Shown one piece after another: positions 57,897 to 64,000 of a stretch of DNA of 64,000 bases. The notes under the pieces are model-generated. The model made no database searches. It was not told where the DNA came from and worked only from the letters and a program-made list of their open reading frames with translations. This DNA is from Sphingopyxis sp. BE259 (GTDB taxonomy: Bacteria; Pseudomonadota; Alphaproteobacteria; Sphingomonadales; Sphingomonadaceae), in NCBI RefSeq assembly GCF_031457495.1, contig NZ_JAVDWM010000001.1:1786001-1850000 (forward strand), read 5' to 3'. A program made the translations under genes and the position numbers. Position 1 is the stretch's first letter. Every line of letters starts with the position of its first letter.

Positions 57897-58985
57897 ATGC
57901 AAAGGAAACCTCCCTTGGCCAAAGCACCCGCGCGCACACCTGCGGCGCCGAAAAAGACCGCTTCCACTCCGTCGCCCGCGACCAATCGCGAAGGGCCGCG
58001 CGATCCCGCCCCCTATGACGCGACCCCGGCCGAGCTGGAGAAATTCTATCGCGAGATGCTGCTGATCCGCCGTTTCGAGGAAAAGGCGGGGCAGCTGTAC
58101 GGCCTCGGCCTGATCGGCGGTTTTTGCCATCTGTATATCGGCCAGGAAGCCGTCGCGGTGGGCCTCCAGTCGGCGCTCGACGGCGACAAGGACAGCGTCA
58201 TCACCGGTTATCGCGACCATGGCCATATGCTCGCTTACGGCATCGATCCCAAGGTCATCATGGCCGAACTGACCGGCCGCGCCGCCGGCATTTCGCGCGG
58301 CAAGGGCGGTTCGATGCATATGTTCAGCGTCGAGCATAAATTCTATGGCGGTCACGGCATCGTCGGGGCGCAGGTGTCGCTCGGCACCGGGCTCGCCTTC
58401 GCGCATAAGTACCGCGACGACGGCGGTGTCGCGATGTCCTATTTTGGCGACGGCGCGTCGAACCAGGGCCAGGTGTACGAGAGCTTCAACATGGCAGAGC
58501 TGTGGAAGCTGCCGATCATCTTCGTGATCGAAAATAACCAATATGCGATGGGCACCTCGGTCAATCGCTCGTCGGCCGAGGACCAGCTGTATCGCCGCGG
58601 CGAAAGTTTCCGCATCCCCGGTATGCAGGTTGACGGCATGGACGTGCTCGCGGTGCGCGGCGCCGCCGAGGCGGCGCTCGAATGGGTGCGCGCAGGCAAG
58701 GGGCCGGTGCTGATGGAGCTCAAAACCTATCGTTACCGCGGCCATTCGATGTCCGACCCCGCCAAATATCGCAGCCGCGAGGAAGTGCAGGCGGTGCGTG
58801 ACAAGTCCGACGCGCTCGAACATCTGAAAAAGGTGATGCTCGACGCCGGGATCGGCGAGGACAAGATCAAGGATATCGACAAGGAAATCCGCGCGATCGT
58901 GGCGGAATCGGCGGACTTTGCCGAAAGCGCCCCCGAACCCGAACTTCACGACCTGTATACCGACGTGCTGGTGGAGCAATATTGA
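57897..58985 (+). CDS. pdhA: Pyruvate dehydrogenase E1 component, alpha subunit
   Basis: 362 aa. The thiamine diphosphate site '[20 protein letters not shown]' ending at 'ENNQYAMGT' (GDG...NN) and '[14 protein letters not shown]' are diagnostic. The N-terminal ~40 residues are Pro/Ala/Lys-rich, as in other alphaproteobacteria. It forms an alpha2beta2 E1 with the beta subunit encoded 1 bp after its stop region. Confidence 0.97.
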   Translation: MQRKPPLAKAPARTPAAPKKTASTPSPATNREGPRDPAPYDATPAELEKFYREMLLIRRFEEKAGQLYGLGLIGGFCHLYIGQEAVAVGLQSALDGDKDSVITGYRDHGHMLAYGIDPKVIMAELTGRAAGISRGKGGSMHMFSVEHKFYGGHGIVGAQVSLGTGLAFAHKYRDDGGVAMSYFGDGASNQGQVYESFNMAELWKLPIIFVIENNQYAMGTSVNRSSAEDQLYRRGESFRIPGMQVDGMDVLAVRGAAEAALEWVRAGKGPVLMELKTYRYRGHSMSDPAKYRSREEVQAVRDKSDALEHLKKVMLDAGIGEDKIKDIDKEIRAIVAESADFAESAPEPELHDLYTDVLVEQY

Positions 58986-58986
58986 G

Positions 58987-60402
58987 ATGGCCATCGAATT
59001 GAAGATGCCGGCGCTGTCGCCGACGATGGAAGAGGGCACACTCGCCAAGTGGCTCGTCAAGGAAGGCGATACGGTGAAGTCGGGCGACATCCTCGCCGAG
59101 ATCGAGACCGACAAGGCGACGATGGAATTTGAAGCGATCGACGAAGGCACGATCGGCCAGATTCTGGTGGCCGAGGGCACCGACAATGTGAAAGTCGGCA
59201 CCGTGATCGCGACGATTACGGGTGAGGGGGAAGAGGCGGCTGCCAGCCCCGCCCCCCCATCCGTTCGTGCTGAGCCTGTCGAAGCACCGTCCTTGTCTTC
59301 GTCGCCGCCCGAAGAAAAGAGCAGCCCTTCGACAAGCTCAGGGCAAACGGAAGAAAAGGTAGCGAAACCCGCCGCCACCGAACGCGCCTCCGACCCCGCG
59401 ATCCCCGCCGGCACCGCCATGGTCCGCCTGACCGTCCGCGAAGCGCTGCGCGACGCGATGGCGGAAGAAATGCGCGCCGACGACCGCGTGTTCGTGATGG
59501 GCGAGGAAGTCGCCGAATATCAGGGCGCGTACAAAGTCACGCAGGGCTTGCTCGACGAATTCGGTGCGCGCCGCGTCATCGACACCCCGATCACCGAATA
59601 TGGCTTTGCCGGGCTGGGCGCGGGCGCCGCGATGGGCGGGCTGAAGCCGGTCATCGAATTCATGACCTTCAACTTTGCGATGCAGGCGATCGACCATATC
59701 ATCAACTCGGCGGCCAAGACCAACTATATGTCGGGCGGCCAGATGCGCTGTCCGATCGTGTTCCGCGGCCCCAACGGCGCGGCGTCACGCGTCGGCGCGC
59801 AGCACAGCCAGAATTTCGCGCCCTGGTACGCCAGCGTCCCCGGCCTGATCGTGATTTCGCCCTATGACGCCGCCGATGCCAAGGGGTTGATGAAGGCCGC
59901 GATCCGCAGCGAAGACCCCGTCGTCTTCCTCGAAAACGAGCTGCTCTATGGCCGCAGTTTCGACGTTCCCGACCTCGACGACCATGTCCTGCCGATCGGC
60001 AAGGCGCGGATTATGCGCGCGGGCAGCGACGTGACCGTCGTCAGCTATTCGATCGGCGTCGGGCTCGCGCTCGAAGCCGCCGACAGCCTGGCGGGCGAGG
60101 GGATCGACGCCGAGGTCATCGATCTGCGCACGCTGCGCCCGCTCGACACCGCGACGGTACTCGCCAGCCTCAAGAAGACGAACCACCTCGTCATCGTCGA
60201 GGAAGGCTGGCCGACTTGCTCGATCGCCAGCGAACTCGCGATGGTCGCGATGGAGCAGGGCTTCGACGATCTCGACGCGCCCGTGATGCGCGTGTGCAAC
60301 GAAGATGTGCCGCTGCCCTATGCTGCGAATCTGGAGAAGGCCGCGCTGATCGATGTGCCGCGCGTTGTGGCGGCGGTGAAGGCGGTTCGCAATCGCGGCT
60401 AA
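58987..60402 (+). CDS. pdhB: Pyruvate dehydrogenase E1 beta subunit with N-terminal lipoyl domain
   Basis: 471 aa from the ATG at 58987. Residues 1-~80 are a lipoyl domain with lipoyl-Lys43 ('[13 protein letters not shown]'). Residues ~92-121 are a linker encoded by an inverted-repeat element (59261-59350). The transketolase-like E1-beta core runs from ~145 ('[14 protein letters not shown]', '[12 protein letters not shown]'). The lipoyl-E1beta fusion is known in alphaproteobacteria; the repeat-encoded linker is the odd part. Confidence 0.96.
   Translation: MAIELKMPALSPTMEEGTLAKWLVKEGDTVKSGDILAEIETDKATMEFEAIDEGTIGQILVAEGTDNVKVGTVIATITGEGEEAAASPAPPSVRAEPVEAPSLSSSPPEEKSSPSTSSGQTEEKVAKPAATERASDPAIPAGTAMVRLTVREALRDAMAEEMRADDRVFVMGEEVAEYQGAYKVTQGLLDEFGARRVIDTPITEYGFAGLGAGAAMGGLKPVIEFMTFNFAMQAIDHIINSAAKTNYMSGGQMRCPIVFRGPNGAASRVGAQHSQNFAPWYASVPGLIVISPYDAADAKGLMKAAIRSEDPVVFLENELLYGRSFDVPDLDDHVLPIGKARIMRAGSDVTVVSYSIGVGLALEAADSLAGEGIDAEVIDLRTLRPLDTATVLASLKKTNHLVIVEEGWPTCSIASELAMVAMEQGFDDLDAPVMRVCNEDVPLPYAANLEKAALIDVPRVVAAVKAVRNRG
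59261..59350 (+). repeat. Family A repeat element in frame inside pdhB linker
   Basis: 90 bp (30 codons) with the CCGTTCGTGCTGAGCCTGTC arm and the inverted TTCGACAAGCTCAGGGCAAA arm seen in intergenic family A copies. Read as 'RAEPVEAPS' ... 'STSSGQTEE' in the protein. Confidence 0.9.
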
Positions 60403-60408
60403 TCGCCC

Positions 60409-60492
60409 TCGTCATTGCGAGGAGCGAAGCGACGAAGCAATCCAGAGTGGCGTAAACCGCTCTGGATTGCTTCGCTTCGCTCGCAATGACGA
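60409..60492. repeat. Dispersed inverted-repeat element, family B
   Basis: CTCGTCATTGCGAGGAGCG and inverted CGCTCGCAATGACGA ends, with inner AAGCAATCCAGAG/CTCTGGATTGCTT arms. It lies 7 bp after the pdhB stop. Confidence 0.9.
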
Positions 60493-60516
60493 TGGCGTAG
60501 TGATACCGCGCGGCGC

Positions 60517-61152
60517 ATGAGCGTCAACCTCGAAGCTAGCCTTTACCCCGACATCCGCGATCCGCGGGTAATGGTCGCCGTCCCCCGCGAACGGCGCACC
60601 GCAATCGCGACGCTGTGGGCGTTCGCCGAGCGGCTCACCCGGCTCCTGATCGACGCGCGCGAACCCTTGATCGGCCAGATCAAGCTCGCCTGGTGGCGCG
60701 ACATGGCCGCGATGCTGGCGCGCGATCCAGAGGGCTTGCCCAAAGGCGAACCCTTGCTCGCCGAACTGACTGCGACATGGGCCGGGCAGGGGGGGCTCGA
60801 TACAATTGTCGATGCGGCGGAGGCGATGCTGCTGGCCGAGGATGCCGCCGACCGCCGCACCGCCGCCGCAGATTTCGGCGCACGTCTTTTTGCGCTTTCG
60901 GGCGGCGATGCCGACGGCGGTCGGCGGTGGGGGCTGCTGTGGGGCGCCAGCGTTCAGGGAGGGGCGGAGGAAGCGCGCGAGTTGCTCGCCGCCGCGCGCG
61001 ATTGTGCGCCGCCGCCGCGCAGCATTTTTGCAGCAAGCCGCGCGCTGCTGATGCTCGATCGCTGGGCCGCGACGATCGCTGAAAGTGACGGCGAACGGCG
61101 CTGGCGGCGCGAGGGATTGCTGCTGCTGCGGATCGGGCTGATCGGCCGCTGA
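60517..61152 (+). CDS. Squalene/phytoene synthase-like protein (NDUFAF6-type)
   Basis: 211 aa. 'TLWAFAERLTRLLIDAREPL' and 'IGQIKLAWWRDM' match the trans-isoprenyl diphosphate synthase fold, but the catalytic DxxxD motifs are absent. The mitochondrial relative NDUFAF6 is a complex I assembly factor, and a comparable role is a reasonable guess. The protein is shorter than true synthases (~280 aa). Confidence 0.7.
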   Translation: MSVNLEASLYPDIRDPRVMVAVPRERRTAIATLWAFAERLTRLLIDAREPLIGQIKLAWWRDMAAMLARDPEGLPKGEPLLAELTATWAGQGGLDTIVDAAEAMLLAEDAADRRTAAADFGARLFALSGGDADGGRRWGLLWGASVQGGAEEARELLAAARDCAPPPRSIFAASRALLMLDRWAATIAESDGERRWRREGLLLLRIGLIGR

Positions 61153-61236
61153 CGACAAAAAATGTCGCGGGGGTGGAAATGCGCCCGTCGAACATCTATC
61201 TTGGCCGGTACAAAATAGGGTCGCAGGGGACAGTTT

Positions 61237-61947
61237 ATGTTCAACGGGCTGATCGCCTATCTCGATTCGATCAAGGCGCGCGATCCCGCGCCGCGGTCGC
61301 GCTGGGAAATTCTACTCTACCCGGGCCTGGTCGCGGTAGGCATGCACCGCATCGCGCACTGGCTGTTCGAGGCGCGGCTGTTCTTCCTTGCGCGCTTCGT
61401 CAATCACCTATCGCGCTGGATGACCGCGATCGACATTCATCCCGGCGCCAAGATCGGTCGCCACCTGTTCATTGATCATGGCTTTACCGTCATCGGCGAG
61501 ACCGCCGAGATCGGCGACAATGTCACCATCTATCAGTGCGTGACGCTGGGCGGCACCGATCCCGCCAATGGCATCGCGGGCAAGCGCCACCCGACGCTGG
61601 CCGACGACGTCATCGTCGGATCGGGCGCGCAGATCCTGGGCCCGATCACCGTCAACCCGCGCGCGCGCATCGGCGCCAATGCGGTGGTCACCAAGGATGT
61701 GCCAGAGGGCGCGGTGATGGTCGGCATCCCCGCGCGCTCGACCTTGGTCGATGCCGCCGAATATGCGCGCGAATTCGTGCCCTATGGCACCTGCAACGAA
61801 ACGTTCGACCCGGCGACGCAAAAGGTCGAGTTGTTGCAATGCCAGTTGGAGCAGATGCAGAAACAGCTAGCGGCGCTGATCGCCGAACGCGACGCCGATG
61901 GCGAGGATGAAGCGCCGCGGCGCAAGGGGAGCCGGAAAAGCGCCTGA
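61237..61947 (+). CDS. cysE: Serine O-acetyltransferase
   Basis: 236 aa with AGGGGA before the ATG. The EpsC/CysE-type N-terminal helices ('YPGLVAVGMHRIAHWL') precede a left-handed beta-helix of hexapeptide repeats ('IDIHPGAKIGRHLFIDHG', 'GDNVTIYQCVTLGGT'), with catalytic His and Asp in 'IDHG' / 'DIHPG'. The C-terminal ~40 residues are a coiled coil ('LLQCQLEQMQKQLAALIAE'). It makes O-acetylserine for cysteine synthesis. Overlaps the next gene by one base. Confidence 0.95.
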   Translation: MFNGLIAYLDSIKARDPAPRSRWEILLYPGLVAVGMHRIAHWLFEARLFFLARFVNHLSRWMTAIDIHPGAKIGRHLFIDHGFTVIGETAEIGDNVTIYQCVTLGGTDPANGIAGKRHPTLADDVIVGSGAQILGPITVNPRARIGANAVVTKDVPEGAVMVGIPARSTLVDAAEYAREFVPYGTCNETFDPATQKVELLQCQLEQMQKQLAALIAERDADGEDEAPRRKGSRKSA

Positions 61948-62294
61948 TGGGAACGGTGACGCCTCTGCCGTTCGCGACCAAGGCGATACCGCAGCAGACC
62001 GGTTTCGAACGCCCCGAATTGATGCGTATCCTCGACCTCTACGGCCGGATGGTCGCGGCGGGGCATTGGCGCGACTATGCCATGGATTTCCACCGCGACG
62101 CCGCCATTTTCTCGGCGTTTCGCCGCGCCGCAGAGCGCCCCGAATATCGCATCGAAAAACGCCCCGCCTTGCGAAGCCGTCAAGGCATGTGGGCCTTGGT
62201 CTCCGAAGCCGGGGCGATCTTGAAGCGCGGGGACGAGCTGTCGAACATACTCGCCCCCGTCGAACGCAAACTTATGAAGCTGGTATCGGACTGA
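61947..62294 (+). CDS. DUF2794 family protein
   Basis: 115 aa. 'RPELMRILDLYGRMVAAGHW', 'YAMDFHRDAAIFSAFRRA' and 'SELPEY'-like ('AERPEYRIEKRPALRSRQG') segments match DUF2794, an alphaproteobacterial family of unknown function. Its start overlaps the cysE stop, and its 3' end overlaps the convergent membrane protein gene by 23 bp. Confidence 0.88.
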   Translation: MGTVTPLPFATKAIPQQTGFERPELMRILDLYGRMVAAGHWRDYAMDFHRDAAIFSAFRRAAERPEYRIEKRPALRSRQGMWALVSEAGAILKRGDELSNILAPVERKLMKLVSD

Positions 62295-63345
62295 CGGTCC
62301 GCGTCGTCGCCGGCAACTGGTTCGCCAGATTGTCGGGCAGCAACCCGACCACCACCGCGCGCGCATTCTGCCAGAAGGCCGACAGCAGCAGCAGCGCCGA
62401 ACCGATCACGAACGCAGTCAGCGCGACATTGAGTTCGACCGCGCCAAATTCGCGGAACAACTGGGTTAGTGCGAACAGCACATAGGCGAGCGCGGACACC
62501 AGCAAGGCGCGGCGGTCGATCGCCAGCGCGATCAGCCCGAACAGCACATAGATGGCGACGACCATTACTGCCGCGCCGCTGCCGATATCATTGCCTTCGG
62601 TGACGCCGAGCAGGTGGAAGATCGGATGCGCGATCATCGGTGCGGCGAGCAGGTGGAGCCAGAAGGCGACGTCGCTGCGCCGCGTCTGACGCACCCGGTC
62701 GCTGCGGTCCCACCACATCGCCAGCGCAAACACGCCGATGCCTGCGGTCAGCACCAGCGACATCACCAGCGCGTCGGGGCGCTCCGGCATCCCGGTGATC
62801 GACAGCACCAGTGCCACAGCGGTTGCGGCCAGCGCCGCGGTGCCCGCGGCGACGGTGATGGGGACCATGAAACGCTTCCAGTGCGCCCAGGTCGCCGCCG
62901 CGGTGATCAGCGCCATCGAACCGAACAGGATCGCACCGACGGTGTCGCCAAGATGATTGCCGAATATTGCTTCGCCATGTTCGAACAGAAAGCCGACCAT
63001 CGTCGCAAAGACACCGCCCGAAAAGGCGAGGACCAGCACGATGCTGGGCAGCGCCATCCGGCGTTGGCGGGTGAAATATTCGGCCAGGAACCACGCCGAC
63101 AAGGCGACGAACGCGCCGCCGAGCGCGGTGTGGATCGACTGGCCGATCCACGCGACCGCGACGAGCAGGATGACCGCCGCGATACTGACGAAAATATCAT
63201 TGAAACCGGTGATCAGGCGGAAGGATTCCTCATCCGCACCGGGGGTGGAGCGGACCGACGCGATGTGCGACCGGAATGCCGTGGCGGCCTCCGGTGTCAA
63301 AACCTTCGCATCGACCGCAGCTTGCAGGTCGCTTTCACTATACAT
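62272..63345 (-). CDS. DUF2157-like polytopic membrane protein
   Basis: 357 aa. A short soluble N-terminus ('MYSESDLQAAVDAKVLTPEA') is followed by about ten hydrophobic segments ('FVSIAAVILLVAVAWIG', 'LPSIVLVLAFSGGVFATMVG', and others). The arrangement resembles DUF2157/YhaH-like proteins. No transport motif is obvious and function is unknown. Confidence 0.75.
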   Translation of the reverse strand: MYSESDLQAAVDAKVLTPEAATAFRSHIASVRSTPGADEESFRLITGFNDIFVSIAAVILLVAVAWIGQSIHTALGGAFVALSAWFLAEYFTRQRRMALPSIVLVLAFSGGVFATMVGFLFEHGEAIFGNHLGDTVGAILFGSMALITAAATWAHWKRFMVPITVAAGTAALAATAVALVLSITGMPERPDALVMSLVLTAGIGVFALAMWWDRSDRVRQTRRSDVAFWLHLLAAPMIAHPIFHLLGVTEGNDIGSGAAVMVVAIYVLFGLIALAIDRRALLVSALAYVLFALTQLFREFGAVELNVALTAFVIGSALLLLSAFWQNARAVVVGLLPDNLANQLPATTRTVSPIPAS

Positions 63346-63462
63346 CGGGGTCGTCCTTGTTAGACCGATCCCCTTGCCCCGCCGCCGCTATGCCATGGGC
63401 GTGTTGCTGTGTCAATACAGTGTGGCGCCTGCATGCGCGAACCAGGTTGTTGCACCACACTT

Positions 63463-63541
63463 CGTCATGCCGGGCTTGACCCGGCACCCGCCTTTCTTCT
63501 CTCAAAGAGAAGGCAGGCCCCGTATCAAGTCCGGGGTGACG
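63463..63541. repeat. Dispersed inverted-repeat element, family C
   Basis: CGTCATGCCGGGCTTGACCC and the inverted GTATCAAGTCCGGGGTGACG arms with a loop containing a smaller TTCTCTC/GAGAAG stem. It lies 16 bp past the stop of the minus-strand SDR gene. Confidence 0.8.
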
Positions 63542-63557
63542 ATAGAAATAGGGGCGA

Positions 63558-64000
63558 TCACCCCAGCGCCATCAACGCCTTCATGACATTCATCGACTGT
63601 TCGCTGCCCGACTGCGGCACGATCTCTCCGCTGCGATCGACAATCTGCTCCCACGCTGCGGCGACGCCCTCAGGGGTGCGCTCGCCTTCGGGCAGGGCGA
63701 CGCCGGGGGTCATCGTGACATAGGCGGCGTGATACGCGCCCGCGCCTGCACCGATGATCATGTTGGTCGGTGCGTCTTCGCTGACCAGATAGAGCGCAGC
63801 AGGCACGACATTTTCGGGGGTGAATTTCTCGAACAATTCGGCGGGAAAAATATCCTCGGTCATCCGCGTGCCCGCGACCGGCGCGATCGTGTTGCAGCGG
63901 ATGTTATATTTTGCGCCTTCCAGATGCAGCGTCTTGGTCAGCCCGGCGAGGCCCAGCTTTGCCGCGCCATAATTGGCCTGCCCGAAATTGCCGTATAGGC
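63558..64000 (-). CDS. SDR family oxidoreductase, C-terminal part (cut by window edge)
   Basis: The frame is open at the right edge; 147 codons are visible. It begins at the catalytic region '[20 protein letters not shown]', with the YxxxK motif as 'YGAAK'. It then runs '[20 protein letters not shown]' and a C-terminal extension ending '[12 protein letters not shown]'. The layout matches 17-beta-HSD/MFE-2-type SDRs (hydroxyacyl-CoA dehydrogenase), but the cofactor-binding N-terminus is outside the window. Confidence 0.9.
   Translation of the reverse strand, partial: LYGNFGQANYGAAKLGLAGLTKTLHLEGAKYNIRCNTIAPVAGTRMTEDIFPAELFEKFTPENVVPAALYLVSEDAPTNMIIGAGAGAYHAAYVTMTPGVALPEGERTPEGVAAAWEQIVDRSGEIVPQSGSEQSMNVMKALMALG

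Overview
The window looks like chromosomal DNA of an alphaproteobacterium of the order Sphingomonadales, probably Sphingopyxis-like. This is inferred from the high GC content, the rpiB-glyA-nrdR, SRP RNA-dnaX-ybaB and lon-hup-tRNA-Val gene orders, the DUF2794 and DUF4170 genes, and many copies of short inverted-repeat elements typical of sphingomonad genomes. No transposase, integrase, rRNA operon or CRISPR array is visible. The genes are ordinary chromosomal genes, with one secretion and adhesion locus at the left end.

Positions 1-15.7 kb form a type I secretion neighbourhood. It holds the N-terminal part of a giant VCBS-type adhesin that runs off the left edge, an M23 peptidase, an RTX calcium-binding protein with its own terminator, and a TolC-like outer membrane channel, all on the minus strand. 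Divergent from these is a plus-strand operon: a LuxR-type regulator, a PrtD-type ABC exporter, an HlyD-type adaptor, and a BamA-like beta-barrel protein that appears to lack POTRA domains and instead carries a long disordered N-terminus with a duplicated motif. A small HTH regulator with a possible translated leader follows.

Positions 15.7-26.5 kb hold a redoxin/2OG-Fe(II) oxygenase fusion and a NodT-MacA-MacB-type efflux operon. Next come a Gly/Ser-rich secreted protein and a subtilisin-like protease whose reading frame is broken by one base. A divergent ECF sigma/anti-sigma pair and a tandem PilZ protein close this part.

Positions 26.5-40.5 kb are metabolic and housekeeping: aguA-aguB (agmatine to putrescine), secreted M28 and S9 peptidases, rpsD, a PchB-like chorismate mutase, two small secreted Cys proteins, and a GIY-YIG/TrmJ fusion. 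They continue with nrdR, glyA, rpiB, a small membrane protein, an alpha/beta hydrolase, a cysteine desulfurase and a ferredoxin.

Positions 40.5-64 kb hold the SRP RNA, dnaX, ybaB, lon, hup and tRNA-Val(CAC), then a PepSY/response regulator/histidine kinase set, a second chorismate mutase, a polyprenyl diphosphate synthase, hrpB and a complex I accessory subunit. A four-gene operon of histone H1-like and membrane-anchored stress proteins is followed by eno, ftsB, pdhA-pdhB, an NDUFAF6-like protein, cysE, DUF2794 and a DUF2157-like membrane protein. An SDR oxidoreductase is cut by the right edge.

The most notable observations are the POTRA-less BamA-like barrel in the type I operon, two proteins (PdhB and the GIY-YIG/TrmJ fusion) whose interdomain linkers are encoded by dispersed inverted-repeat elements, the frame-broken S8 protease beside an ECF system, and a perfect inverted repeat in the ECF leader.
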